NCBI GenBank assembly: GCA_043769295.1
Contig: JAYVJL010000133.1
Span: forward strand, 1-36,554
Origin: Aalborgiella sp043769295
GTDB taxonomy: Bacteria > Pseudomonadota > Gammaproteobacteria > Burkholderiales > Burkholderiaceae_C
DNA length: 36,554 nucleotides
Reading direction: 5' to 3'
Shown piece by piece: positions 1 to 8,493 of the stretch. The position numbers and the translations under genes were made by a program. Each line of letters opens with the position of its first letter. The first letter of the stretch is position 1. The notes beneath the pieces were generated by a model, which saw only the letters and a list, made by a program, of their open reading frames with translations, was not told where the DNA came from and did no database searches.

Positions 1-276
1 TCTTTAAAAGTGCCTGTACGTGGTCGCAATCAGCAAGGGCGCGACCGGACGAATCAGCCTGCTCAAAGGCAAGCGGCAATACCAAATATCCAGGCTAGAA
101 ACAGCTCACCCAATAAAGTGGATAGACGTGCTGTAAACGCTCAACCTGACCCGCTAAAAACGTCACTGGGTTATATCGGTGCGGATAGCTTGACACAACA
201 AAGGCAGCAACGCCGATCTGGATCGGGTTCTGGCGGATCTGGTAACGCGCAAAAACGTGGTACGCGTGGGAGATAG
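1..276 (+). CDS. 3' end of a gene with basic, Gly/Ser-rich tail (possibly rluB)
   Basis: The frame is open from the first base of the window and ends at the TAG at 274-276, so only the C-terminal 91 residues are visible. The tail is rich in Arg, Gln, Ser and Gly and ends in a short SGSGGSG-type stretch plus basic residues, which suggests a disordered RNA-binding extension. No catalytic domain is in view. From memory, the gene before ndk in many Burkholderiales is the 23S rRNA pseudouridine synthase rluB, whose betaproteobacterial members carry such basic extensions; a DEAD-box helicase tail would look similar. The residues around PLKTSLGYIGADSLT are the only non-repetitive block and would be the best search seed. 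A GTG at 10 is not needed as a start, because the frame continues upstream of the window. Confidence 0.6.
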   Translation, partial: SLKVPVRGRNQQGRDRTNQPAQRQAAIPNIQARNSSPNKVDRRAVNAQPDPLKTSLGYIGADSLTQQRQQRRSGSGSGGSGNAQKRGTRGR

Positions 277-352
277 CTAGAGCAGGTTAAAATGTCGGGC
301 TTGGCATGATTTCACTGAAACGATAAGCCCAAGGCTTTAAGGAAATAACTAA

Positions 353-778
353 ATGACTATTGAACGTACCCTATCTATCATCAAACCAGATGCCGTTGCA
401 AAAAATGTAATTGGCCAAATCTACGCTCGCTTTGAGGCAGCTGGCCTCAAGGTGATCGCTGCCCGTATGGCGCATTTGTCTCGCGGCGAAGCTGAAGCTT
501 TCTATGCTGTTCACAAAGAGCGTCCATTCTTCAATGATCTCGTAAGCTTTATGATTTCTGGTCCTGTGATGATTCAGGCACTTGAGGGCGAAGGCGCCAT
601 TCTTAAGAATCGTGATCTCATGGGCGCGACTGATCCTAAGAAGGCAGCCCAAGGAACGATTCGTGCTGATTTTGCTGACAGCATCGATGCCAATGCTGTG
701 CATGGTTCTGACGCTGCTGAAACTGCTGCAGTAGAAATCGCTTTCTTCTTTGCTGGCATGAACGTTTACAACCGCTAA
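353..778 (+). CDS. ndk: Nucleoside diphosphate kinase
   Basis: Transfers the terminal phosphate of ATP to nucleoside diphosphates through a phosphohistidine, balancing the NTP and dNTP pools in the cytoplasm. The 141-residue protein has the normal family length. It begins with the ERTLSIIKPDAV block (Lys11) and carries the active-site motif NAVHGSDAAETA, with His117 matching the catalytic histidine number of the E. coli enzyme. The ATG at 353 is preceded by AAGGA at a suitable distance, which supports the start. It lies 20 bases before rlmN with no terminator between them, so the two are probably co-transcribed. I see no convincing promoter in the 76-base gap before it. Confidence 0.97.
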   Translation: MTIERTLSIIKPDAVAKNVIGQIYARFEAAGLKVIAARMAHLSRGEAEAFYAVHKERPFFNDLVSFMISGPVMIQALEGEGAILKNRDLMGATDPKKAAQGTIRADFADSIDANAVHGSDAAETAAVEIAFFFAGMNVYNR

Positions 779-798
779 TTTTCGTCTGCGAATATGCT

Positions 799-1974
799 AT
801 GACGGTCAACCTACTCGACTTCGATCTGCAGGGGTTGACCGCTTTTTGCGCCAAATTAGGCGAAAAAAGCTTTCGAGCCACTCAATTATTTCGCTGGATT
901 CACCAAAAAGGTGCATCTGATTTTAATCAGATGAGTGATTTGGCAAAGCCATTGCGTGAAAAGTTAGCGCAATCTGCATATGTGCAAGGTTTAAAAATCA
1001 TTAGTCAAAAAGAATCCAGCGATGGAACCATCAAGTGGTTATTCGATGTAGGCGGTGGCAATGCGGTTGAGACCGTATTTATTCCCGAAGAATCACGAGG
1101 TACCTTGTGCATCTCGTCCCAAGCCGGGTGCGCTGTGGGATGTCGGTTTTGTTCAACAGGGCATCAAGGATTTAGCCGCAATCTAACTACCGGTGAAATA
1201 ACTGCGCAATTATGGTTTGCCGAGCATTACTTGAGGGGCCGTCAGGTCTCACAAGGGCGTATTATTTCCAATGTTGTGATGATGGGTATGGGCGAACCTC
1301 TTCAAAACTATACAGCTCTTATTCCTGCTCTGCGCACAATGCTGGATGATCATGGGTATGGCTTGTCGCGCAGGCGTGTGACGGTGTCGACCTCTGGCGT
1401 TGTACCTATGATAGATCGATTGGCCGTTGATTGTCCGGTCGCTTTGGCTGTTTCATTGCACGCACCAAGTGATTCGTTGCGTAATAATTTGGTTCCCATT
1501 AACCAGAAGTACCCTATTTCTCAACTGCTAGATAGCTGCCAACGGTACTTGGCTTCTGCACCTCGTGACTTTATTACGTTCGAATACTGCATGCTTGATG
1601 GGGTGAATGATCAAGCTGAACACGCATTGAAATTAGTCGAATTAATGAAACACCACGCTGGACATGGCATTTCATGTAAATTTAATTTGATTCCTTTCAA
1701 TCCATTTCCTGAATCTGGTCTATTTTGCTCCTCAAAAAGTCAAGTTTCAATGTTTGCCAAAATATTGAGTGATGCTGGTATCGTTACGACTGTGCGAAAA
1801 ACACGTGGCGACGATATTGATGCTGCTTGTGGGCAGTTAGCTGGCGCGGTGAAAGATCGAACGAAAGTAGGCGGGAGGATAGAGCGACAGCGAACTATCT
1901 CAATCATACCTGTCATTCATATTGCAGGAGAGTCAAAATTGCATTCTGTTTCAGCCGCAAAAGAGGCTCATTAA
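799..1974 (+). CDS. rlmN: Dual-specificity 23S rRNA/tRNA adenine-C2 methyltransferase RlmN
   Basis: Radical-SAM enzyme that makes 2-methyladenosine at A2503 of 23S rRNA and at A37 of some tRNAs, so it acts in ribosome fidelity. The 391-residue protein shows the radical-SAM CX3CX2C cluster motif at Cys111, Cys115 and Cys118, the GMGEP SAM-binding motif at 163-167, and a late conserved cysteine (Cys344, in the block DDIDAACGQL) that in this family is the transiently methylated residue. The N-terminal 60 residues fit the usual RlmN accessory domain. The last 30 or so residues form an unremarkable extension. The ATG at 799 has no strong Shine-Dalgarno, but the N-terminus aligns with what I expect for the family. 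Part of the ndk-rlmN-pilF-rodZ-ispG-hisS run. Confidence 0.96.
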   Translation: MTVNLLDFDLQGLTAFCAKLGEKSFRATQLFRWIHQKGASDFNQMSDLAKPLREKLAQSAYVQGLKIISQKESSDGTIKWLFDVGGGNAVETVFIPEESRGTLCISSQAGCAVGCRFCSTGHQGFSRNLTTGEITAQLWFAEHYLRGRQVSQGRIISNVVMMGMGEPLQNYTALIPALRTMLDDHGYGLSRRRVTVSTSGVVPMIDRLAVDCPVALAVSLHAPSDSLRNNLVPINQKYPISQLLDSCQRYLASAPRDFITFEYCMLDGVNDQAEHALKLVELMKHHAGHGISCKFNLIPFNPFPESGLFCSSKSQVSMFAKILSDAGIVTTVRKTRGDDIDAACGQLAGAVKDRTKVGGRIERQRTISIIPVIHIAGESKLHSVSAAKEAH

Positions 1975-1982
1975 TAGGTTAT

Positions 1983-2837
1983 ATGATGCATCAAGCACTT
2001 AATTCGCATACTTGTATTTGTTCAGTGAAATCATTTCGCCGTTTTGCGTTGTCTTGCACGATGGTCTTTTTGATGGTTTTTTTGTACATGATCTCAGGCT
2101 GCGCGAGTTCAATTTCAAAAGCTGGCACTCAGGCTGATATGCTGACAGCCTCAGACGAAACTGAGGGACAAAAACGGGCCAAAATACGTCTTGAGCTGGC
2201 TCTTGGTTATTTGGAGCAAGGCCAGGTAACCATCGCATTAGATGAGACCAAGCAAGCCATCTCTGCGGATCCTACTTCCGCCGATGCTTATAACTTGCGC
2301 GGTTTAATATACATGCGCTTGGGCGATTTCAGTCTTGCTCGTGATAGTTTTATTCGGGCGCTGGCGCTTAATCCCAAAGATGGCAATATATTTCATAATT
2401 TTGGGTGGTTGTCGTGCCAAGAGGCTCGTTATATAGAGTCGGTTGGTTATTTCGACAAAGCCTTGGCAAGCCAAGGCTATATTGGCCAATCCAAAACCTT
2501 GTTGGCCAGGGGAATCTGTCAATTGCGAATGGGTGACAAAACGCAGGCTGAAAGTAGTTTTCTTCGTTCATTTGAGCTTGATGCGGGTAACCCCATCACG
2601 ACTTTTAATTTAGCAAACCTCCTATTTCAGCGTCAGGAGTTGATTCGAGCACAGTTTTATATCCGTCGTTTAAATAGCAGCGATTTTGCCAATGCTGAAT
2701 CTCTCTGGTTAGCGGCAAAAGTTGAAAAACGGTTGGGTAACAATGAAGGCGTTTTACAGTTGGGTGATCGGTTAAAGAGGCGATTTTCAGGCTCGCCTGA
2801 GTCGGCTTTGTTCGAGCGAGGGGCGTTCAATGAGTGA
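1983..2837 (+). CDS. pilF: Type IV pilus biogenesis/stability lipoprotein PilF/PilW (TPR)
   Basis: Predicted outer-membrane lipoprotein that helps the PilQ secretin assemble and stabilises type IV pili. The protein has a basic n-region, a hydrophobic stretch (about residues 21-36) and a lipobox ISGC with the lipidated Cys40 when read from ATG 1983. Tandem TPR helices follow, including blocks like AYNLRGLIYMRLGDFSLARD. The open frame extends upstream into rlmN, but the double ATG at 1983/1986 just after the rlmN stop is the sensible start; a start at 2061 would remove the positively charged n-region of the signal peptide. In this gene neighbourhood a TPR lipoprotein between rlmN and rodZ is normally PilF. 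No other pilus gene is in the window. The 3' end overlaps rodZ by 8 bases. Confidence 0.88.
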   Translation: MMHQALNSHTCICSVKSFRRFALSCTMVFLMVFLYMISGCASSISKAGTQADMLTASDETEGQKRAKIRLELALGYLEQGQVTIALDETKQAISADPTSADAYNLRGLIYMRLGDFSLARDSFIRALALNPKDGNIFHNFGWLSCQEARYIESVGYFDKALASQGYIGQSKTLLARGICQLRMGDKTQAESSFLRSFELDAGNPITTFNLANLLFQRQELIRAQFYIRRLNSSDFANAESLWLAAKVEKRLGNNEGVLQLGDRLKRRFSGSPESALFERGAFNE

Positions 2838-3801
2838 AGGATTGAAGTTTGAAGATTTGACTTCTGCCTCGCATGTAACAAATGCGCATATGGATGGGGA
2901 TTCCCATCTCTCTGCTGGCCAAATGCTTAAGCAAGCGCGTGTGAATGCTGGTTTGCACGTGGCGGCTTTAGCGGTGACTTTGAAAGTGCCGGTTAAACGG
3001 TTGGAGGCACTCGAAGGTGATAATATGGCTCTTTTGCCTGATATCGTGTTTTTGCGAGCTTTGGCGTCAAGCGTTTGCAGAACTCTTAGAGTAGATCCGA
3101 CACCGATTTTGGAAAAACTGCCAAAAGCGTCCTCACCACGGTTAAGCAGTCAGTACGACTCGATCAACATGCCCGTACGTAGGGTGACTCCCGTGAGTAA
3201 GTTGAATTTTTTTGAGTTTCTTATGGCGCCATGGGTCATTGGTGTTTTATTGCTTTTGAGTGGTGCAGCGACGATATATTTGTGGCCCAAAGCGTTATCT
3301 CCAGCTTCATTTGAGACGCCAGCGACAGTATCGCTTTCATCTATAGGGGTAAATTCACAGGTGCTAAAGGATGTAAATCCGGCTGAGAAGTTGATGCCCA
3401 GTGTCATCGCGGTTAATGAAGCTTCAAGCGTAGCCACACCTGCTCTTTCTAAAGAAACTACTCTTGCCGTAGACAAGCAGAGTCCAACAAATTCGGATGC
3501 ACCTGCATCTGCATCTGTATCTGATAGTTTTACCTTGATTGCGACAAACATCGCTGTCCCGGCTAACAGTATTGTGGTGTTTAAGGCCACTGGACAAACA
3601 TGGGTTGAAGTCAAAAGCGTCAACGGAATCACCATACTTAAAAAGATACTGAACAATGGTGAAGTTGCAGGAGCTTCAGGCACCTTGCCATTAACGGTGA
3701 TTGTGGGTAGGGCTGACGTGACCCAAGTTGAAGTGCGTGGCAAACATGTAGATTTAGCTTCAATTGCTAAAAGTAACGTCGCTCGTTTTGAGGTCAATTG
3801 A
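2830..3801 (+). CDS. rodZ: Cytoskeleton protein RodZ (HTH, one TM helix, DUF4115)
   Basis: Bitopic membrane protein that links the MreB cytoskeleton to the cell-wall elongation machinery. The 323-residue protein has the expected order: a Cro/C1-type helix-turn-helix domain at about 28-95 (the block QMLKQARVNAGLHVAALA and following), a basic juxtamembrane segment, one transmembrane helix at about 134-152 (PWVIGVLLLLSGAATIYLW), a Ser/Thr/Ala-rich periplasmic linker, and a C-terminal DUF4115 beta domain at about 245-318 containing TWVEVKSVNG. The ATG at 2830 overlaps the end of pilF by 8 bases and the TGA overlaps the ispG start by one base, which points to translational coupling. The order rodZ-ispG-hisS is conserved across proteobacteria. 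Confidence 0.93.
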   Translation: MSEGLKFEDLTSASHVTNAHMDGDSHLSAGQMLKQARVNAGLHVAALAVTLKVPVKRLEALEGDNMALLPDIVFLRALASSVCRTLRVDPTPILEKLPKASSPRLSSQYDSINMPVRRVTPVSKLNFFEFLMAPWVIGVLLLLSGAATIYLWPKALSPASFETPATVSLSSIGVNSQVLKDVNPAEKLMPSVIAVNEASSVATPALSKETTLAVDKQSPTNSDAPASASVSDSFTLIATNIAVPANSIVVFKATGQTWVEVKSVNGITILKKILNNGEVAGASGTLPLTVIVGRADVTQVEVRGKHVDLASIAKSNVARFEVN

Positions 3802-5087
3802 TGAAAGACTACTTATCCGATTTTGAGCCCATTGCAAGTGCCTCCACAGCAATGCGTCACTCGCGTCAAGCCGTCGTTGCTTGGGGTTCCCATGTTGTCA
3901 CCGTGGGTGGAGGTGCGCCTGTACGCGTGCAGTCTATGACCAACACGGATACTGTTGATGCGATCTCAACAGCCATTCAGATTAAAGAATTGGTCTTGGC
4001 TGGTTCCGAAATGGTCCGTATCACGGTCAATACGCCAGAGGCAGCCCAACAGGTCCCCTATATTCGAGAGCAACTTGATCGCATGGGTATTGATGCCCCC
4101 TTGATTGGGGATTTTCACTACAACGGTCATCGGTTGTTGACGGATTTTCCGGATTGTGCACAGGCCCTGTCTAAGTACCGAATTAATCCCGGTAATGTAG
4201 GCAAAGGCGATAAACGCGACAAGCAATTTGGTCAGGTGATTGAAGCCGCAATCCGTTGGAATAAAGCCGTCCGTATTGGTGTTAACTGGGGTAGCTTGGA
4301 TCAAGAACTACTGGCCAATTTGATGGATGCGAATGCGAAGCGTCCCCTACCTTGGGATGTAAAGCAGGTGATGTATGAGGCCTTGGTGTCCTCGGCTATA
4401 GATTCAGCCAAGCTTGCTGAAAGCATGGGACTTAATGGCGATCAAATTATCTTATCTTGCAAAGTCAGCGGTGTGCAAGATCTTATTTCTGTGTATCGCG
4501 GCTTGTCTAAACGCTGCGATTATGCATTGCATCTTGGATTGACCGAAGCTGGCATGGGGGTCAAGGGCACCGTTGCCTCCGCAACAGCCTTGTCTATTTT
4601 GTTGCAAGAGGGCATTGGCGACACGATACGCGTGTCGTTAACACCTCAGCCGGGCGAAGCTCGTACACAAGAAGTGGTGATCGCCTCTGAAATTTTACAA
4701 TCGATTGGTCTGCGCAGTTTTGTACCAAGTGTCACTGCTTGTCCGGGGTGCGGAAGAACAACCAGTTCAACATTCCAAGAGCTGACCAAGCAAATAGATG
4801 ATTTTTTGCGTGCTCAAATGCCTGTCTGGAAAAACCGCTACCCTGGCGTTGAAAAAATGAAAGTAGCAGTGATGGGCTGCATTGTGAATGGACCTGGTGA
4901 AAGTAAGCATGCTGATATAGGCATCAGCCTGCCCGGTACAGGCGAAGCGCCAGCCGCGCCGGTTTATATTGATGGTGAAAAAAGTGTGACGCTCAGAGGT
5001 GATCAAATCGCACAGGATTTTCAACTGATTGTTGAAAAATACATTGAAAATCGCTTTGGCAATACTGCAAGCGCGGTACTTGCGTAA
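3801..5087 (+). CDS. ispG: 4-hydroxy-3-methylbut-2-en-1-yl diphosphate synthase (flavodoxin) IspG
   Basis: Catalyses the penultimate step of the MEP isoprenoid pathway, reductive opening of MEcPP to HMBPP using a [4Fe-4S] cluster. The 428-residue protein has the TIM-barrel N-terminal region (VRVQSMTNTDT; RINPGNVGKGDKRD) and the C-terminal cluster region with Cys314 and Cys317 (ACPGCGRTTS), Cys360 and Glu367 (GCIVNGPGE), the three Cys plus one Glu expected for the cluster. I chose the ATG at 3801, which shares one base with the rodZ stop (TGATG), over an in-frame TTG at 3798. The length is typical of proteobacterial IspG rather than the longer plant/Chlamydia type. Confidence 0.96.
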   Translation: MKDYLSDFEPIASASTAMRHSRQAVVAWGSHVVTVGGGAPVRVQSMTNTDTVDAISTAIQIKELVLAGSEMVRITVNTPEAAQQVPYIREQLDRMGIDAPLIGDFHYNGHRLLTDFPDCAQALSKYRINPGNVGKGDKRDKQFGQVIEAAIRWNKAVRIGVNWGSLDQELLANLMDANAKRPLPWDVKQVMYEALVSSAIDSAKLAESMGLNGDQIILSCKVSGVQDLISVYRGLSKRCDYALHLGLTEAGMGVKGTVASATALSILLQEGIGDTIRVSLTPQPGEARTQEVVIASEILQSIGLRSFVPSVTACPGCGRTTSSTFQELTKQIDDFLRAQMPVWKNRYPGVEKMKVAVMGCIVNGPGESKHADIGISLPGTGEAPAAPVYIDGEKSVTLRGDQIAQDFQLIVEKYIENRFGNTASAVLA

Positions 5088-5104
5088 TCAATTTTAATTT
5101 TTGT

Positions 5105-6445
5105 ATGTCAGAACAAACAGCTCAGAAAATGAGTGAGTCGTCAGTCCCTAAGCAATCTTCTAAAGTTGAAAAATTGCTTGCCGTCAAAGGCATGAATGAT
5201 ATTTTGCCACCCGAGTCCGCCCGATGGGAATGGTTTGAGTCTCATGTCCGTGACGTCATGGCGGGTAGTGCCTATCGCAATATTCGAACACCCATTGTCG
5301 AGCCTACCTCCTTGTTTGTTCGGGGCACCGGTGAGACCACCGATATCGTTGAAAAAGAGATGTACTCTTTTGAGGACAGACTCAATGGCGAGCAATTGAC
5401 CTTGCGTCCTGAAAATACGCCCGGTGTCGTGCGTGCGGCGATTGAGCACAATCTAACGTATGACGGTGGTAAGCGTCTTTATTACATGGGCCCGATGTTT
5501 CGTCATGAACGACCTCAGCGAGGACGTTATCGGCAGTTTTACCAACTGGGCGCAGAAGCGTTGGGCTTTGCCGGACCAGAGGTTGATGCCGAACTGATGT
5601 TGTTGGTGCATCAGCTTTTTGGGCGCTTGGAGGTGCGCAATGTCAAGGTTGAAATCAACAGTTTGGGCGTGCCTGCCGAACGCCGAGCGCACCGTGCTGC
5701 TTTGATCGCTTACTTTGAACAGCACGCCGACTTGCTGGATGCAGATGCGCAGCGACGACTACACGCCAATCCTTTGCGGATTCTAGATACAAAGAACCCC
5801 ACTATGCAAGAGATGGTACAGGCTGCGCCACAATTACTTGGTTTTTTGGGAGAAGCTTCGCTCAAACATCTGGATACCGTGAAAAGCTTGCTGACGGCTT
5901 GTGGGGTTGTTTGGTCGATCAACCCCAGACTTGTTCGCGGTTTAGACTATTACAGCCATACCGTGTTTGAATTCATCACAACCGAGTTGGGTGCGCAAGG
6001 CACACTGTGTGGTGGCGGTCGTTACGATGGTTTGTTTGAAATTTTGGGTGGTAAACCCACCCCCGCAGTTGGCTGGGGCATGGGTGTGGAACGGGTCTTG
6101 GAGCTGTTGAAAGAGCAATCTCTATCGGAAGCTCAGACCAGCCTGGACGCTTATGCCATCGTTCCCGATTTGGCAGCTGCTCCGCTGGTCGCTAGCGTGT
6201 TGCAGGTTTTACGTGGGCGAGGTATCAGTGTGCAGATGCACGCAACAGCCGATGGCAGCGCTGGTGCCATGAAAAGCCAGTTTAAAAAAGCCGATGCCAG
6301 TGGCGCACGCTACGCATTGGTGTTCGGTCCCGATGAACTGGCGCAAAAAAAAGTCACCATCAAATCTTTACGCGATGGGCAAGGCCTACAAGGCTTGCAT
6401 TCCCTAGAATCCATTGATAATTGGGCGCATCTGTTGCGTGCTTGA
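5105..6445 (+). CDS. hisS: Histidyl-tRNA synthetase
   Basis: Class II aminoacyl-tRNA synthetase charging tRNA-His in the cytoplasm. The 446-residue protein starts its catalytic core at KLLAVKGMNDILPPES (about 23-38) and carries motif 2 (MGPMFRHERPQRGRYRQF, 128-145), the histidine-specific HisA motif RGLDYYSHTVFEF (278-290), HisB-like LCGGGRYDGL, and motif 3 GWGMGVERVLELL (323-335). The C-terminal 100 residues form the anticodon-binding domain. The first 20 or so residues are polar and unusual for the family, so initiation at the ATG at 5129 is possible; neither site has a clear Shine-Dalgarno. It lies 17 bases after ispG and 39 bases before the yfgM-like gene. Confidence 0.96.
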   Translation: MSEQTAQKMSESSVPKQSSKVEKLLAVKGMNDILPPESARWEWFESHVRDVMAGSAYRNIRTPIVEPTSLFVRGTGETTDIVEKEMYSFEDRLNGEQLTLRPENTPGVVRAAIEHNLTYDGGKRLYYMGPMFRHERPQRGRYRQFYQLGAEALGFAGPEVDAELMLLVHQLFGRLEVRNVKVEINSLGVPAERRAHRAALIAYFEQHADLLDADAQRRLHANPLRILDTKNPTMQEMVQAAPQLLGFLGEASLKHLDTVKSLLTACGVVWSINPRLVRGLDYYSHTVFEFITTELGAQGTLCGGGRYDGLFEILGGKPTPAVGWGMGVERVLELLKEQSLSEAQTSLDAYAIVPDLAAAPLVASVLQVLRGRGISVQMHATADGSAGAMKSQFKKADASGARYALVFGPDELAQKKVTIKSLRDGQGLQGLHSLESIDNWAHLLRA

Positions 6446-6484
6446 ATCACCTGTTACCTGATATTTATTATTTAATCATTTTTT

Positions 6485-7174
6485 ATGGCAAACCATCTCG
6501 ACCTCGACGAACAAGAACAATTAGACGAACTCAAGCACTTCTGGAAGCAATACGGCAACCTGGTCACTTGGGCATTGATTGTTGTTCTAGGCGCCTTCAC
6601 GGCTTGGAATGGCTATCAATATTGGCAGCGCAGTCAAGCGGCACAGTCCGCCGCCATGTTTGATGAGGTAGAACGCAACCTGGCTACCAAGGATGCTGCA
6701 AAAATTGAACGTGCCTTGACGGATATGAACGCTAAATTTGGTTCTGGCGCGTATGCGCAGCAAGCCAACCTTTTGGCGGCGAAGACTTTTTTTGAATTGG
6801 GCAATGTTGATGCCACTAAAAAAGCGCTGATGGCTGTCGTGCAAAATTCAAAAGACGAAGGTTACCAGGCCATAGCCAAATTGCGTTTGGCCAGCGTGCT
6901 TATTGAAGGCAAAAATTTTGATGAGGCCTTGAAACAATTAACCGGCGCGTTCCCCAAAGATTTTGTGGCACTTGCGGACGACCGTCGTGGCGATGTGTTC
7001 GCCTTGCAAAACAAACCGGCCGAAGCCAAACTCGAGTATGTCAAAGCCTACAAAGGTTTGGATGAACGTGCGGGTTATCGCCGTTTGGTGGAAGTCAAAA
7101 TCAACGCCCTAGGGGGTGATCCTGTAACCGTGGCAGTGACGGCTGACGTCAAACCAGAGGCTGGAGCGAAATAA
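6485..7174 (+). CDS. YfgM-like ancillary SecYEG translocon subunit (TPR_21)
   Basis: Membrane-anchored TPR-like protein, equivalent by position and architecture to E. coli YfgM, which contacts the SecYEG translocon and periplasmic chaperones. The 229-residue protein has an acidic cytoplasmic N-terminus (DLDEQEQLDELKHFWKQYG), one transmembrane helix at about 24-46 (an uncleaved anchor), then a helical periplasmic domain with TPR-like heptads such as YAQQANLLAAKTFFELGN and AIAKLRLASVL. It lies between hisS and bamB exactly as yfgM does in E. coli. The stop overlaps the bamB start by one base (TAATG). The family assignment is firm; the translocon role is inferred from E. coli. Confidence 0.88.
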   Translation: MANHLDLDEQEQLDELKHFWKQYGNLVTWALIVVLGAFTAWNGYQYWQRSQAAQSAAMFDEVERNLATKDAAKIERALTDMNAKFGSGAYAQQANLLAAKTFFELGNVDATKKALMAVVQNSKDEGYQAIAKLRLASVLIEGKNFDEALKQLTGAFPKDFVALADDRRGDVFALQNKPAEAKLEYVKAYKGLDERAGYRRLVEVKINALGGDPVTVAVTADVKPEAGAK

Positions 7175-8340
7175 TGAACGAACAAGTTGTTGCGTTGATG
7201 GGTGTTGTTTGCCGTTGGGTAGGCAAATCTCTCCAGTTGTCGGCCATCGCTGCGAGCTTGTTCGCGTGCTCCAGCGGTCCTGAAAAACCGAAACCAGCTG
7301 AGTTGACGGCCAATGTGCCGTTGATCAACACACGTCTGGCTTGGTCTGCCAAAATCGGAGTTGTCGATTTCCCACTCGACGTGGCTGTTAGCAATCGTGC
7401 CAATACCCTCGCTGTCACCACAGCAGGCAGTGACGGCGGCGTGGCCAGTTTTGACGCATTGACGGGGCGCGAGATTTGGCGTACAAGTATCGGTGCGACG
7501 ATTGCGGCCGGAGTTGGTAGCGATGGCGTTTTGTCTGCCGTGGTCTCAAATGCCAATGAAGTGGTTGTTTTGGATAACGGCCGTGTCTCATGGCGTCAAA
7601 AATTAAACACAGCAACTTACACCTCACCGCTGGTTGCTGGCGGTCGGGTTTTTGTGTTGGGATTAGACCGTTCCGTGACCGCGTTTGATGGTCGCACAGG
7701 CCGCAAACTCTGGATACAAAAGCGCCCCAGCGAGTCTTTGGTTTTGCGTCAAGCAGGCGTCTTGCTGGCTGTAGACGATACCTTGGTCGTGGGTTTGTCG
7801 GGTCGTTTGGTGGGTTTGAATCCTTTAGACGGCAATATACGCTGGGAGGCTCCTATTGCTACTGCACGTGGTACCAACGATGTGGAGCGTATGGTCGACG
7901 TGATCGGTCGCGTGAGCCGTGAGGGTGACGTGGTTTGCGCACGCGCTTTTCGTGCCGCTGTAGGCTGCGTCAACGCCTCGCGCGGTAGCCTGCTATGGAC
8001 CAAGCCAGCATTGGGTTCCGTGGGCGTTTATGGTGATGATCGCGCTGTTTTTGGGGTTGAAAATGATGGAAAAATCATCGCTTGGAATCGCAGCAATGGC
8101 GAGCGGCTCTGGAGCACCGACCGTCTGCAATACCGAAACCTGACCGCGCCCGTCGTGGTCGGGCGATCCATCGCTGTCGGTGACAGCACGGGCTTGGTTC
8201 ACCTTATGTCGCGTGAGGATGGCGCACCCTTGACGCGTTTAAGCACCGATGGCTCTGCCGTGGTCGCATCCACGTTGGCTAACAATATGCTGATTGTGAC
8301 GACGCGCAATGGTGGTGTTTATGGATTTTCACTCCAATAA
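7174..8340 (+). CDS. bamB: Outer membrane protein assembly factor BamB
   Basis: Lipoprotein of the BAM complex that folds beta-barrel proteins into the outer membrane. The 388-residue protein has a signal peptide ending in the lipobox LFAC, with Cys32 as the lipidated residue. PQQ-like beta-propeller blades follow with the recurring pattern AxDxxTGxxxW, for example FDALTGREIWRTS, FDGRTGRKLWIQ, LNPLDGNIRWEAP and WNRSNGERLWSTD. The ATG at 7174 overlaps the preceding stop; an in-frame ATG at 7198 would give a more conventional signal peptide, so the exact start is open. It is the last gene before a hairpin terminator and is followed by der after about 150 bases, as in E. coli. Confidence 0.94.
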   Translation: MNEQVVALMGVVCRWVGKSLQLSAIAASLFACSSGPEKPKPAELTANVPLINTRLAWSAKIGVVDFPLDVAVSNRANTLAVTTAGSDGGVASFDALTGREIWRTSIGATIAAGVGSDGVLSAVVSNANEVVVLDNGRVSWRQKLNTATYTSPLVAGGRVFVLGLDRSVTAFDGRTGRKLWIQKRPSESLVLRQAGVLLAVDDTLVVGLSGRLVGLNPLDGNIRWEAPIATARGTNDVERMVDVIGRVSREGDVVCARAFRAAVGCVNASRGSLLWTKPALGSVGVYGDDRAVFGVENDGKIIAWNRSNGERLWSTDRLQYRNLTAPVVVGRSIAVGDSTGLVHLMSREDGAPLTRLSTDGSAVVASTLANNMLIVTTRNGGVYGFSLQ

Positions 8341-8346
8341 ACGCAC

Positions 8347-8376
8347 CCTGCGGTTCATTTAGTCGCAGGTTTTCAT
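8347..8376 (+). terminator. Intrinsic terminator after bamB
   Basis: A 6-bp GC-rich stem, CCTGCG (8347-8352) with CGCAGG (8364-8369), has an 11-base loop and is followed by TTTT (8370-8373). It starts seven bases after the bamB stop and would end the ndk-to-bamB transcript. The T-run is short, so termination may be partial. Confidence 0.62.
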
Positions 8377-8493
8377 TATTGCTGAAGCCGTTCCCCCCCA
8401 CAAGCAGCCTTAAAAAAGCGCTGTCCGCGTAATCTGGGACAATAGGCGTTCTCACTGCTCCTCTTGCCGAATAAAATAAGAAGAATAAAAACC

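Noticed and set aside
1827..1982. Upstream extension of pilF overlapping rlmN
   Set aside because: It would overlap rlmN by nearly 150 bases and place a long charged segment before the lipoprotein signal; ATG 1983 is better.
3150..3797. 215-codon open frame on the minus strand across rodZ
   Set aside because: It is antisense to a well-supported rodZ, has no recognisable domain or ribosome site, and looks like a codon-usage shadow.
8386..8445. Promoter for der around GACAAT (8438-8443)
   Set aside because: The -10 match is only four of six and no -35 lies at a usable distance.
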